Positions 16,943-25,901 of a DNA stretch of 64,000 nucleotides are shown here, piece after piece. How positions within the stretch are numbered: the first letter of the stretch is position 1; each line of letters opens with the position of its first letter. Under the pieces are notes generated by a model. That model had not been told where the DNA came from. It was given only the letters and a program-made list of their open reading frames with translations, and ran no database searches. Position numbers and translations under genes: made by a program. This DNA comes from Novosphingobium terrae. GTDB taxonomy: Bacteria > Pseudomonadota > Alphaproteobacteria > Sphingomonadales > Sphingomonadaceae. The stretch covers positions 2,914,001 to 2,978,000 of the forward strand of contig NZ_JABVZR010000001.1 of NCBI RefSeq assembly GCF_017163935.1, in the 5' to 3' direction.

Positions 16943-17800
16943 TCAGAACCACCCATGCAGCCCCAGCACCAAACCCCGGCTGTTCGCACTGTCACCGCGC
17001 AAGCGGGCCAGATCGCCGCTCCGCCCCGGCAGCCATTCCCAGTTCACGCCGACATAAGGCGCGAATTTGCGCGTGAACTCATAGCGCAGACGTAGCCCAG
17101 CCTCGGCGCTCGATAGCCCCGCGCCCAGCCGCTGCCCCGGCAGATCCTGCGCCGCCAGCAGCACTTCGCCGCGTGGTTGCAGCACCAGCTTGCGGGTGAT
17201 GCGCTGATCCGCGCTGACCTCCAGCCTTGCGCTGACCTCGCCCCGGTCCGACAGATAGGCCTGCGCCAGCACATCGAAACGATAGGGCGCCAGCCCCTCC
17301 AGCGCGACCATCGCATGCGTGCGCGCCGGGCCCTGACCGAAGTCCTGACGCACCCCGGCCTGCACATTCCACCATGGCGTCAGCGCGCGCGAATAGGCCG
17401 CCTCCACCTCGCCATGGTCGAGCTTCTGGCCGACCTCTCCCTCGCCCCGGCTGCGCAGCACGAAGCGGTTGAGATCGCCCACCCAGCCCTCGCCTTCCCA
17501 TTCATAGCTGTCCCGCCCCCGGTTGAGGCGATATTCCGCCAGATCGAGCACCGCCGCGCCGTAAGGCCCGCCGCCTTCACGCATCATCGCCGCCTCGGCC
17601 CGGGCCATGGCGACAGGGTCGTAATAGCGATCCGCCGCGCGGTTATGCGCCATCGATGGCGCTGAAGCGCTTCCCGCAGGCTGGTCGGTGCCGACAGGAT
17701 CGGCAGCATCCGCAGCGGGAGGCGCATCATGGGCATGATCCTGCGCGAAAGCGGGCGAGGCGCAGGCCAGTGTCAGCGCTATGAATGCAAGCCGCCTCAT
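16943..17800 (-). CDS. copB: Copper resistance outer-membrane protein CopB
   Basis: This 285-residue protein has a cleavable signal (ending SPAFAQ), a His/Asp-rich segment (DHAHDAPP), then the CopB beta-barrel. Typical family segments include LDLAEYRLNRGRDSYEWEGE, YSRALTPWWNVQAGVRQDFG and the terminal KFAPYVGVNWEW. CopB works with CopA in periplasmic and outer-membrane copper tolerance. Its ATG overlaps the copA stop by 4 bp, so expression follows copA and the upstream sigma/sensor genes. Confidence 0.94.
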   Translation of the reverse strand: MRRLAFIALTLACASPAFAQDHAHDAPPAADAADPVGTDQPAGSASAPSMAHNRAADRYYDPVAMARAEAAMMREGGGPYGAAVLDLAEYRLNRGRDSYEWEGEGWVGDLNRFVLRSRGEGEVGQKLDHGEVEAAYSRALTPWWNVQAGVRQDFGQGPARTHAMVALEGLAPYRFDVLAQAYLSDRGEVSARLEVSADQRITRKLVLQPRGEVLLAAQDLPGQRLGAGLSSAEAGLRLRYEFTRKFAPYVGVNWEWLPGRSGDLARLRGDSANSRGLVLGLHGWF

Positions 17801-19476
17801 GCCGGGTGCACCTGCATGTCCTTGGCCGGGCGCACCTGCGCCACGCGCATCATCCCCATCGCCATATGCAGGAAGAGATGGCAGTGGAACGCCCAGTCCC
17901 CGGGCTCCGGCGTCACATCGAAACTGGCCTTGCCGCCCGGCTGCACCGTCACCGTATGCTTGCGCGGCGCATGCAGCCCCTGTCCCGTCACCAGATCGAA
18001 GAGATGGCCATGCAGATGGATCGGATGGGCCATCATCGTATCGTTCACCAGCGTGACGCGCACCCGCTCCCCGGTGCGGAAAGGCAGCGGATCATGGGCG
18101 CTGCGCATCGTCTTGCCGTCCATCGACCACATATAGCGCTCCATCGATCCGGTGAGATGCACCTCCACCTCGCGCTCCGGAGCGCGCGTGTCGGGCATGG
18201 GGTTGAGGGCAAGCAGATCATGATAGGTCAGCACGCGGTGACCCAACCCATCCAGCCCCACGCCCGGGTCACCAGTGCGGTCCATCGGCATGGCCGAGAT
18301 CATATCCACCCCCGGCCCCATCGCCACCTGAGGCGCCAGAGAACCATCGCGCATGGTCATCTTCATCGATGAGCCCTTGGGCATATCCATGCCCATATCC
18401 TTCATCGTCAGCAGCGGGCGTGGACGCAGGGGCGGAAACTCGGCCTTCATGCCCGCTGCCGGGGCCAGAGTGGCGCGCGCCATGCCGGAGCGATCCGCCG
18501 ACTCCGCCACAAAGGCATAGGCGCGACTGTCAGGAGGCGTAACGCGCAGATCATAGGTTTCACCGGGACCGATCTGCAACTCATCCACGCTGACCGGGCG
18601 GACATCCTGCCCATCGGCGGCGATCACCTCCAGCGGCAGACCGGGGATGCGCAGGTTGAAGAAGCTCATCCCCGCCGCGTTGATCACCCGCAGGCGCAGG
18701 GGCTGGCCCGGGGTGAACAGCGCGTTCCAGCCCTCCTGCGGGCCATGGCCGTTGACCAGATAGCGCAGCACCGCCCCGCTGACGTCCGAAATATCGCCCG
18801 GGTCCATGCGCATCTTCGCCCAGCCCAGCCTTTCGGCCAGAGGCTTGCCCTGCCCCTGCAGCAGCCCTTGCAATGTCGAGGGCTGGCGGTTGTAATAGTC
18901 GGAATCCTGCTTGAGATTGTGCAATATATGCGCCGGATGGACGAAGGCGTGGTCGGAAAGCACCAGCACCTGTTCGGCAGCGGGCATCCCTTCGGCAGGC
19001 TCGATCACGATGGCGCCATAGGCCCCCATCAGCTCCTGAAAGCCGGAGTGAGAGTGATACCAATAGGTGCCGCTCTGGGTGACCGGGAACTCATAGGTGA
19101 AACGCCCGCGCGGCGGGATACCGGGGAAAGACACGCCCGGCACGCCATCCATCTGGAACGGCAGCAACAGCCCGTGCCAATGCAGCGAGGCATCCTCATC
19201 CAGTTCATTGATGACCGTCAGGCGCAGCTGCTGGCCTTGCTTCAGGCGCAAGGTGGGGCCGGGCACGCTGCCATTGATGGCGATGGCGGCGGCGGGCTTG
19301 CCGTCGATGGGCAGATGGCCCTTGCTGAGGGTCAGGGTGATCTCTTCGCCTGACAGCGCCGCACCGCCCTGCGCGAACAGGGGCTGGCTGGCCCCGGCAG
19401 GCCAGCCAGCGCCCAGCAGCATGGCGGCACCTGTGGCGCGAAGCAGAGTGCGGCGATCGAGATCGGAGAGTGTCAT
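17797..19476 (-). CDS. copA: Copper resistance multicopper oxidase CopA
   Basis: This 559-residue multicopper oxidase is exported by the Tat route: the N-terminus DRRTLLRATGAAML carries the twin arginine. Copper ligands are visible in LHWHGLLLPFQMDG, GTYWYHSHSGFQ, HPIHLHGHLFDL and WAFHCHLFLHMAMGMM. Between them lies a Met-rich stretch (KDMGMDMPKGSSMKMTM) typical of copper-tolerance oxidases. It oxidises Cu(I) to the less harmful Cu(II) in the periplasm. It lies 25 bp after the sigma-factor gene and is coupled to copB. Confidence 0.96.
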   Translation of the reverse strand: MTLSDLDRRTLLRATGAAMLLGAGWPAGASQPLFAQGGAALSGEEITLTLSKGHLPIDGKPAAAIAINGSVPGPTLRLKQGQQLRLTVINELDEDASLHWHGLLLPFQMDGVPGVSFPGIPPRGRFTYEFPVTQSGTYWYHSHSGFQELMGAYGAIVIEPAEGMPAAEQVLVLSDHAFVHPAHILHNLKQDSDYYNRQPSTLQGLLQGQGKPLAERLGWAKMRMDPGDISDVSGAVLRYLVNGHGPQEGWNALFTPGQPLRLRVINAAGMSFFNLRIPGLPLEVIAADGQDVRPVSVDELQIGPGETYDLRVTPPDSRAYAFVAESADRSGMARATLAPAAGMKAEFPPLRPRPLLTMKDMGMDMPKGSSMKMTMRDGSLAPQVAMGPGVDMISAMPMDRTGDPGVGLDGLGHRVLTYHDLLALNPMPDTRAPEREVEVHLTGSMERYMWSMDGKTMRSAHDPLPFRTGERVRVTLVNDTMMAHPIHLHGHLFDLVTGQGLHAPRKHTVTVQPGGKASFDVTPEPGDWAFHCHLFLHMAMGMMRVAQVRPAKDMQVHPA

Positions 19477-19501
19477 ACCAGCGTGATACGCGTTGGCGCG
19501 G

Positions 19502-20065
19502 TCAATCCCTCAAAGCCTCGCGCAGTTTTTCGCGGGCGCGGTAAAGGCGCGTCTCCACCGCCTTGGCGCTGATGCCCAGCAAAGCGGCCACCTCGGCCTG
19601 AGACAGGCCCTCGATGGCGCGCAGCACCAGCACATCCTTCAACCGCTCGGGCAGGTCGGCGATGGCGGCCATCGCGCGGGACAGTTCCTGCTTATCCGCC
19701 AGATCATCATCGGCCAGCGGCGCATCATCGGCCCAGTGATCCGCGGCATGGGCAGGCAGAGGCAGGCCCAGCCATTGCCTGACCTTGCGGCGGCGGCTCC
19801 AGTCATGGCTCTTGTTGATCGCGATGCGGGCCAGCCAATGGGCGAAGGGCCGTGCCCGGTCATAGCGCGCCAGAGCGGCAAACGCGGCGACAAAGGCCTG
19901 CTGGGTCACCTCCAGCGCGGCATCCTCATCGCCGCATTGGTGGCGGGCGATGCGGAAGACCTGCGCGCGGTGGCGCTCCAGCAGTAGGCGATAGGCCTCC
20001 TGCCGCCCGGCCAAAGCCAGAGCGGCCAGATCGCCATCCGCCAGATCCGCCAGAGCGCGGGTCAT
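19502..20065 (-). CDS. ECF RNA polymerase sigma factor (CnrH-like by context)
   Basis: This 187-residue ECF sigma factor has region 2 around EVTQQAFVAAFAALARYD and FAHWLARIAINKSHDW, and region 4 with the helix-turn-helix LSQAEVAALLGISAKAVETRLYRAREKLREAL. The size matches group members of about 190 residues. Its start overlaps the stop of the CnrX-like sensor by 4 bp. The order anti-sigma, sensor, sigma is that of cnrYXH from Cupriavidus metallidurans. The most likely targets are this operon itself and other metal-stress promoters. Confidence 0.92.
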   Translation of the reverse strand: MTRALADLADGDLAALALAGRQEAYRLLLERHRAQVFRIARHQCGDEDAALEVTQQAFVAAFAALARYDRARPFAHWLARIAINKSHDWSRRRKVRQWLGLPLPAHAADHWADDAPLADDDLADKQELSRAMAAIADLPERLKDVLVLRAIEGLSQAEVAALLGISAKAVETRLYRAREKLREALRD

Positions 20066-20493
20066 TTTTTGCCGTCAGTCAGGGCCTTGACCACGGCGGC
20101 GTCATAGCGCGCGGTCTGGTCGGGGCGCAGCACACCGCGCATAGCGAAGACATGCTCCAGCGTGGCCTTCTGCAGATCGCCCATCGCATGATGCGTGGCA
20201 TCGACGGCGGCAGCAACGCGCGGGCCATAGCCATGCTCGGCCTGGATCGCGGCGGCCAGATCGGTGTTGGCGGCGCGCAACCGGCTCTCAAGCGCCTGTT
20301 TGCGCAGGGCAAAATCCTGCTCGATGGCGGAGAGTCGCGCCTTTTGCCCGGTATCGAGATCAAGCTGCTCATGAAGCAGGCTGTGCAGCGCGGATTCGGG
20401 CGGCGGGGCGGGCGCCAGCAGGTGATGCCCCGCCAGCACGCCCCCCAATGCCGCGACAAAGGCCAGCGCAGCCCCCAGCAGCATGCGGTTCAC
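20062..20493 (-). CDS. CnrX-like periplasmic metal sensor
   Basis: This 143-residue protein has one N-terminal membrane anchor (about residues 4-22) and a helical periplasmic domain. Metal-site residues known for CnrX (His42, His46, Glu63, His119, Met123, from memory of the structure) have counterparts His37, His41, Glu58, His114 and Met118, a constant offset of 5. The motifs LHSLLHEQLDLD and LEHVFAMRGVL are visible. CnrX-type sensors bind Ni or Co and can bind Cu. On binding they release the anti-sigma factor's hold on the sigma factor. It overlaps both neighbours by 4 bp. Confidence 0.87.
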   Translation of the reverse strand: MNRMLLGAALAFVAALGGVLAGHHLLAPAPPPESALHSLLHEQLDLDTGQKARLSAIEQDFALRKQALESRLRAANTDLAAAIQAEHGYGPRVAAAVDATHHAMGDLQKATLEHVFAMRGVLRPDQTARYDAAVVKALTDGKK

Positions 20494-20753
20494 GGACGAT
20501 CCTCCAGCAAAGCGGAGGGGATAAGATCGGGGCTCAGGCCCAGCATGGTGGGACTTGCGGCTTTCGCATGACCGGGCAGCGAAGAGGCCACGCCCAGCAG
20601 CAGCGCCAGCCCCGCTACCACGCCCAGTCCCGCCCCGCCCCAGACCGGCGCGGCGCGGGCCATGCTGCTCAGCCGATCGGCATCGATGCTCTCCACGCGC
20701 GGATCGGGCGGGAGGTCGCCCAGACGGGCCAGCAGATCATCGATGTCGCGCAT
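20490..20753 (-). CDS. CnrY-like membrane anti-sigma factor
   Basis: This 87-residue protein has a short cytoplasmic N-terminus (MRDIDDLLARLGDLPPDPRV) followed by a single transmembrane segment (about residues 36-59) and a short periplasmic tail. That size and topology match CnrY, which holds its sigma factor with the N-terminal helix and contacts CnrX through the tail. Sequence identity to CnrY is not obvious, so the call rests on topology and gene order. AAGGAGCTTCGCC precedes the ATG. It is the first gene of the copper operon. Confidence 0.75.
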   Translation of the reverse strand: MRDIDDLLARLGDLPPDPRVESIDADRLSSMARAAPVWGGAGLGVVAGLALLLGVASSLPGHAKAASPTMLGLSPDLIPSALLEDRP

Positions 20754-20799
20754 GGCGAAGCTCCTTGTGGTTCGATGCGGAATACGCAGGGCGCGGCCT

Positions 20800-20823
20800 T
20801 ATCCCTCATCGCGGCGAGGGATA
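20800..20823. promoter_or_regulatory. Perfect inverted repeat upstream of the copper/sigma operon
   Basis: TATCCCTC (20800-20807) and GAGGGATA (20816-20823) are separated by 8 bp and lie 47-70 bp before the CnrY-like start. The position fits an operator or promoter element of the autoregulated operon. A match to a specific sigma consensus was not established. Confidence 0.45.
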
Positions 20824-20947
20824 GGGCAGCGGGGCGCGTAACACCATCATTTGCGCCCTTCGATGGGGTGCCGCAACGGGTTCAGCCCGAGCCTGCCGAA
20901 GGCGCCATGGCCGCGCATCCGAAAAGAAGCGCGCTGCAATGCGACAC

Positions 20948-21101
20948 GCCGTTCAGTGCCACGACCTCCGGGGCTGGTGCTGGTGATGACCGCCATACCC
21001 GGCATGGCCGACCATCAGCCCATGACCATGAATGGCGTGCACGCGACGGTTTCGCCCGATGGCAAAAGGCACAGGGCGTGATGCATGTCGAGGTGAAGTG
21101 A
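20948..21101 (+). pseudogene. Possible decayed Met/His-containing gene remnant beside the copper operon
   Basis: The 422 bp between the copper operon and the acylase (20754-21175) contain no convincing intact gene. One frame reads MADHQPMTMNGVHATVSPDG, which looks protein-like, and it runs into a stop soon after. The adjacent frame continues KAQGVMHVEVK and then stops. A single frameshift would join the two, suggesting the end of a small secreted metal-related protein that has decayed. The call is weak: no family is identified and no intact start is visible. Confidence 0.25.
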
Positions 21102-21175
21102 GGCAATCGATGAAATTGTCCCATAAGCCAGCCGACGCATAGGCCTGCGCGACTTAAGCCTCTAGGCTGGCTGCC

Positions 21176-23377
21176 ATGGATACGTTTTCTCGCCGCGCAC
21201 GCCCCTCGCTGTTTCTTCTGGCCCTGCTGACATCGGCATTGGCATCGACTGGCGCCTCGGCGGCGCCTGCCGATCTGGCCCGGCAGAAAGCGCAGGCCGC
21301 CCGCGTCACCATCACCCGCGATGATTGGGGCATCCCCCATGTGCATGGGAGAAGTGATGCCGATGCCGTCTTCGGCATGATCTATGCGCAGGCCGAGGAT
21401 GATTTCTCGCGCGTCGAGGCCAATTACCTCACAGCACTGGGCCGCACCGCCGAAGCCGAGGGTGAGGATGCGATCTGGGGCGATCTGCGGGAGAGGCTTT
21501 TCGTCGACCCCACAGAACTCAAGGCACAATATGCCGCCAGCCCGCTATGGCTGCGCAGGCTGATGGACAGTTGGGCCGATGGGCTGAACTATTACCTTGC
21601 CACCCATCCTCAGGTGCATCCCAAAGTGTTGCATCACTTCGAGCCATGGATGGCGCTGAGCTTCACCGAGGGCAGCATCGGCGGCGATGTGGAGCGTATC
21701 TCGATCAGCCAGCTCAAGACCTTCTACAACCAGCCCACCCCACCAACGCCCGAGGAACTGGGCAAGGTGCCGCGTGAACCTTCGGGGTCGAACGGCATCA
21801 CCATTGCGCCGCAGATCAGCGCCAATGGCCATGCGCTGCTGCTGATCAATCCGCATACCAGCTTCTACTTCCGCTCCGAAGCGCAGATGAGCAGCGATGA
21901 GGGGCTCAACGCCTATGGTGCCAGCACCTGGGGTCAGTTCTTTATCTATCAGGGCTTTAACGCGAAGGCGGGATGGATGCATACCTCCTCCACCGTCGAC
22001 AACATCGATGAGTTTGCCGAAAGGATCGTCCCTCAGGGCAAGGGTTACGCCTATCGTTACGGCGCGGCGCTGAAACCCGTTGCCAGCACAGTGGTCACCC
22101 TGCGCTTCCGCAAGCCGGATGGCGCGCTGGGGGAGCGCAGCTTTACCACATGGCGCACGCATCACGGCCCGATCGTGGCGATCAAGGATGGCAAGTGGAT
22201 CGCCACCGCGCTGATGTGGAAACCCGTCCCCGCGCTGGAGCAATCCTATTTGCGCACCAAGACCAGCGATCTGGCGAGCTTTATGAAAGTGGCCGAATTG
22301 AAGGCCAATTCCTCCAACGATACGCTTTTCGCCGACAGCAAGGGCGAGACCGCCTTCCTGATGCCGCAATTCATGCCCCTGCGTGACAATCGCTTCGATT
22401 ACCGCAAGCCGGTGGATGGCAGCGACCCGGCCACCGACTGGCACGGGCTGCACAGCATCGCCAGCCTGCCCAATGTGATCAATCCGAAGGTTGGCTGGAC
22501 TCACAACACCAATGACTGGCCATGGGACGCCGCCGGTCCGGACAGCCCCAAGGCCGCCGACTACCCGCGCTATATGGATCAGGTAGGGCACAATCCACGC
22601 GGCGCCCATGCCGATCTGGTGCTGACGGGCAAGACCGGCTGGACGGCTGACAGACTGCGCGATGCCGCTTTCGATTCCTATCTGCCCGCTTTCGGGGATT
22701 TGCTTCCCGGTCTGGTGAAAGCATGGGAGGCTCTGCCCGACAGCGATCCGCGCCGCGCCGGGTTGGCCGCGCCCATCGCCCTGCTGAAAGGTTGGGACTG
22801 CCGCTGGCATGCCAACTCCACCGCAACCAGCCTCGCCGTCTTCTGGGGCGATCAGCTGTGGCATGAGGTGGGCAGCTTCGCTCAAGCCGAGCGGATGAAT
22901 GTGCCCGACTATATCGCCTCCAAGGTCAGCCCGGAGGAGAAGCTGAAGGCGCTCAGCGCCGCCGTCGATCGCCTGACACAGGATTTCGGCGGGTGGCAGG
23001 TGCCATGGCAGCAGATCAACCGTTTCCAGCGGCTGGACGATGCCATCAAGCCGCATTTCGATGATGCGCAGCCCTCGGCGCCCGTGCCCTTCACCTCGGC
23101 GCAATGGGGCAGTCTGGCCTCCTTCGGCGCCAAGCCATGGCCGGGGACGAAGCGCTATTACGGCACCAGCGGCAACAGCTTCGTCGCCGTGGTGGAGTTT
23201 GGCCCGCGCGTCTCGGCCAAGGCGGTGATGGCCGGCGGGCAGAGCGGCGATCCGGCCTCCCCCCATTTCGCCGACCAGATCCAGCGCTATGCTGATGGCG
23301 ATCTGCGCAAGGTCTATTTCTACCCCGACGAGTTGCAGGGCCACGCAGAAAAACCCTATCATCCGGGTGATCTATAG
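21176..23377 (+). CDS. Secreted penicillin-acylase-family amidase (N-terminal nucleophile acylase)
   Basis: This 733-residue protein has a signal peptide (about residues 1-29, ending ASTGASA) and the Ntn-hydrolase acylase layout. The alpha chain contains VTITRDDWGIPHVHG, a spacer follows, and the beta chain should begin at the nucleophile Ser205 in EPSGSNGITIAP. Members are self-cleaved and exported to the periplasm. They cleave amide-linked acyl chains such as those of acyl-homoserine lactones, aculeacin or penicillin. The substrate cannot be assigned from sequence. It is divergent from the copper operon and separated from it by 422 bp. Confidence 0.9.
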   Translation: MDTFSRRARPSLFLLALLTSALASTGASAAPADLARQKAQAARVTITRDDWGIPHVHGRSDADAVFGMIYAQAEDDFSRVEANYLTALGRTAEAEGEDAIWGDLRERLFVDPTELKAQYAASPLWLRRLMDSWADGLNYYLATHPQVHPKVLHHFEPWMALSFTEGSIGGDVERISISQLKTFYNQPTPPTPEELGKVPREPSGSNGITIAPQISANGHALLLINPHTSFYFRSEAQMSSDEGLNAYGASTWGQFFIYQGFNAKAGWMHTSSTVDNIDEFAERIVPQGKGYAYRYGAALKPVASTVVTLRFRKPDGALGERSFTTWRTHHGPIVAIKDGKWIATALMWKPVPALEQSYLRTKTSDLASFMKVAELKANSSNDTLFADSKGETAFLMPQFMPLRDNRFDYRKPVDGSDPATDWHGLHSIASLPNVINPKVGWTHNTNDWPWDAAGPDSPKAADYPRYMDQVGHNPRGAHADLVLTGKTGWTADRLRDAAFDSYLPAFGDLLPGLVKAWEALPDSDPRRAGLAAPIALLKGWDCRWHANSTATSLAVFWGDQLWHEVGSFAQAERMNVPDYIASKVSPEEKLKALSAAVDRLTQDFGGWQVPWQQINRFQRLDDAIKPHFDDAQPSAPVPFTSAQWGSLASFGAKPWPGTKRYYGTSGNSFVAVVEFGPRVSAKAVMAGGQSGDPASPHFADQIQRYADGDLRKVYFYPDELQGHAEKPYHPGDL

Positions 23378-23515
23378 GATTAACCGGAGAGTACAAAAAG
23401 AGACCAGCCCCTCTGGTAACCCTGCGCAGACAATCCTATCTTCCGGTCCGGTGGGGGGCCGCGAAGGCGTTTCCACGCCATTTTCCCGTCGCGCTTCCGG
23501 TCCTGAGGAGCCTGC

Positions 23516-24454
23516 ATGCCCCCCGTCTCATCCCCCATTCTGTCCATTTCGGGCTTAAGCAAACAATATAAATCCGGCCATACGGCGCTTGGCGGCGTCG
23601 ATCTGGAGATCGAGCGCGGGGAAATCTTCGCCCTGCTCGGCCCCAATGGCGCGGGCAAGACCACGCTGATCTCCATCGTCTGCGGCACCGTCAACAAGAC
23701 CGGCGGCACCATCGCCATGGATGGCGTCGACATCGCCGAGAACTTCCGCCTCGCGCGCCAGCGCATCGGGCTGGTGCCTCAGGAGATCGCGGTCGATATT
23801 TTCACCACCGTGTGGAACACCGTGTCCTTCAGCCGGGGCCTGTTCGGCAAGCCGGCAGACCCGGCCTATATCGAACAGCTGCTGCGCGACCTCTCGCTGT
23901 GGGAAAAGCGCGATGCCAAGATGATCGAGCTGTCAGGCGGCATGAAGCGCCGCGTGATGATCGCCAAGGCGCTGAGCCATGAGCCCGATCTACTGTTCCT
24001 CGATGAGCCCACGGCGGGCGTCGATGTGAACTTGCGCCGCGACATGTGGGCGCTGGTGCGCAAACTGCGCGAAAAGGGTGTCACCATCATCCTGACCACC
24101 CATTACATCGAGGAGGCCGAGGAAATGGCCGACCGTGTGGGCGTGATCGACGGCGGCAAGGTGCTGCTGGTGGAAGAAAAAGCCGCGCTGATGCGCAAGC
24201 TGGGCAAGCGCCGCCTGACCCTGACTCTGGCCGAAGCCATGGCGCAGGTGCCCGCAGCGCTGTCCGACTGGTCGCTCAGCCTCGAAGAGGATGGCCAAAA
24301 GCTGGTCTACAGCTTCGATGCCGAGGAGGACGATACCGGCATGCCCGCCCTGCTGCGCCGTCTCGATGAATTGCATATCGCCTTCAAGGATCTGGACACC
24401 AGCCGCTCCTCGCTTGAAGACATCTTTGTCGAGCTGGTGGAGAAACCGGCATGA
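23516..24454 (+). CDS. ABC transporter ATP-binding protein (ABC-2 type exporter)
   Basis: This 312-residue ATPase has Walker [10 protein letters not shown], signature LSGGMKRR and Walker [13 protein letters not shown], with a switch histidine in [11 protein letters not shown]. The C-terminal extension resembles that of drug- or polysaccharide-exporting ATPases (NodI-like). It drives export with the permease encoded next, which it overlaps by 4 bp. The cargo is unknown. The ATG at 23516 follows CTGAGGAGCCTGC. Confidence 0.94.
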   Translation: MPPVSSPILSISGLSKQYKSGHTALGGVDLEIERGEIFALLGPNGAGKTTLISIVCGTVNKTGGTIAMDGVDIAENFRLARQRIGLVPQEIAVDIFTTVWNTVSFSRGLFGKPADPAYIEQLLRDLSLWEKRDAKMIELSGGMKRRVMIAKALSHEPDLLFLDEPTAGVDVNLRRDMWALVRKLREKGVTIILTTHYIEEAEEMADRVGVIDGGKVLLVEEKAALMRKLGKRRLTLTLAEAMAQVPAALSDWSLSLEEDGQKLVYSFDAEEDDTGMPALLRRLDELHIAFKDLDTSRSSLEDIFVELVEKPA

Positions 24455-25221
24455 GCGGCATCAACATCCACGGCATCTGGGCCATCTATCGCAGCGAAAT
24501 GGCGCGTACCGTGCGCACCGTGTGGCAGAGCATCGCCACGCCGGTGATCACCACGGCGCTCTATTTCATCGTGTTCGGCGGGGCGATCGGGTCGCGCATG
24601 CAGCATGTGGGGGGCGTAGGTTACGGCGCCTTCATCGTGCCCGGGCTGATCATGCTCTCGCTGCTGACTCAGAGCATTTCGAATGCCTCGGTCGGCATCT
24701 ATTTCCCCAAATTCACCGGGACGATGTTCGAGATCCTCTCGGCGCCCTTGAACGCCATCGAGGCGGTGATCGCCTATGTCGGCGCGGCGGCCACCAAATC
24801 GGTGGTGATCGGCCTGATCATTCTGGCCACCTCCACCTTCTTCACCGATGTGCGCATCCTGCATCCGGTGTGGATGGTGGGCTTTCTGCTGATGACCTCG
24901 ATCGCCTTTTCGCTGTTCGGCTTCATCATCGGCATCTGGGCGAAAAGCTTCGAGCAGCTGGCGATCATCCCCTCGCTGATCGTCACCCCGCTGACCTTCC
25001 TGGGCGGCGCCTTCTACTCGATCGACATGCTGCCCCAGCCCTGGCGCACGGTCAGCCTGTTCAACCCGGTGGTCTATCTGGTGAGCGGCTTCCGCTGGAG
25101 CTTCTATGGCCTGGGCGATGTGGGCGTGGCGGCCAGCCTTGGTTTCACGGCGGGCTTTATGGCGCTGTGCCTGGCCGTGCTGTGGTGGATCTTCAAGACC
25201 GGCTGGCGCCTGAAGCCATAA
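24451..25221 (+). CDS. ABC-2 type transporter permease
   Basis: This 256-residue inner-membrane protein has about six hydrophobic segments, for example [51 protein letters not shown] and [17 protein letters not shown]. The family-typical [19 protein letters not shown] precedes the fifth segment. It pairs with the ATPase upstream (4-bp overlap) to form an exporter. NodJ-like and multidrug exporters share this arrangement. A strong terminator follows. Confidence 0.93.
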   Translation: MSGINIHGIWAIYRSEMARTVRTVWQSIATPVITTALYFIVFGGAIGSRMQHVGGVGYGAFIVPGLIMLSLLTQSISNASVGIYFPKFTGTMFEILSAPLNAIEAVIAYVGAAATKSVVIGLIILATSTFFTDVRILHPVWMVGFLLMTSIAFSLFGFIIGIWAKSFEQLAIIPSLIVTPLTFLGGAFYSIDMLPQPWRTVSLFNPVVYLVSGFRWSFYGLGDVGVAASLGFTAGFMALCLAVLWWIFKTGWRLKP

Positions 25222-25242
25222 GAGGCAGGCCTTAAAAAATGC

Positions 25243-25276
25243 GGGCCGTTCATCGCCCCCCGACGATGAACGGCCC
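25243..25276. terminator. Strong bidirectional terminator hairpin
   Basis: A perfect 13-bp stem, GGGCCGTTCATCG (25243-25255) with CGATGAACGGCCC (25264-25276), encloses an 8-nt loop. It is preceded by AAAAAA and lies between the permease gene and a converging gene. Confidence 0.85.
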
Positions 25277-25328
25277 TGTCTTCGGGCGAGCAGTGGCTCA
25301 GCCCTCAGAGTAACTCAAAACGCCCCTG

Positions 25329-25769
25329 TCAGGCCGCGAAAGCCTGACGCGCCGGATCGCGCAGATAGGAGCGCAACGCACCGAACACATGCTCCGTCAC
25401 GCTCAGCGAAGTGCTGTCTTCCAGCTGTTCGCCGCTCATGCGGATCGAACCCTCACTGACCATCACACCCACCAGCCGCCGCGCGAACTCATAAGGCGCC
25501 CCCAAACGCCCGATGGCCCCTGCCAGCGACATGTTTTCGCCGGCGCAACCGGCCGCGAAAACCGTCAGCAGAATTTCCCACGACCAGTGCCGACCGAAAG
25601 AAGAGCCTGCGATACAGGCCCGATAGGCCGCCATCGTCAGTTCCGACCGGGCAGCAGCACCGGCAAAGAAATTCTCTTCCTCCAGCAGGTCTTGCGACTT
25701 CGCTTCAGGAAAACGATCGTTTTGGAAACGATTGTCCTCCGCAGCCAGACTGGCCTGATGATAGCTCAA
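25329..25769 (-). CDS. Hypothetical protein, possible MarR-like winged-helix
   Basis: This 146-residue protein starts at a TTG preceded by AAGGGG at good spacing; no ATG is usable until residue 46. Helices and a turn around ILLTVFAAGCAGENMSLAGA, then PYEFARRLVGVMVSEGSI, resemble the winged-helix part of MarR-type regulators but are not diagnostic. It has no signal peptide or membrane segment. Similar small proteins with a Ser/Leu-rich domain of this type occur in sphingomonads. Regulation of nearby genes is a guess. Confidence 0.65.
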   Translation of the reverse strand: MSYHQASLAAEDNRFQNDRFPEAKSQDLLEEENFFAGAAARSELTMAAYRACIAGSSFGRHWSWEILLTVFAAGCAGENMSLAGAIGRLGAPYEFARRLVGVMVSEGSIRMSGEQLEDSTSLSVTEHVFGALRSYLRDPARQAFAA

Positions 25770-25901
25770 CGCAATCCCCTTCGCATCGCTAACACGGGAA
25801 GCAGTGCCTAAGCATCGCCTCTTTTGCGATCCGAGACCCCCATCCCGAATCGCAAGCCCTGTTTAACATCACGCCGGGGATAAGAATAGTTGGAACTTGT
25901 A

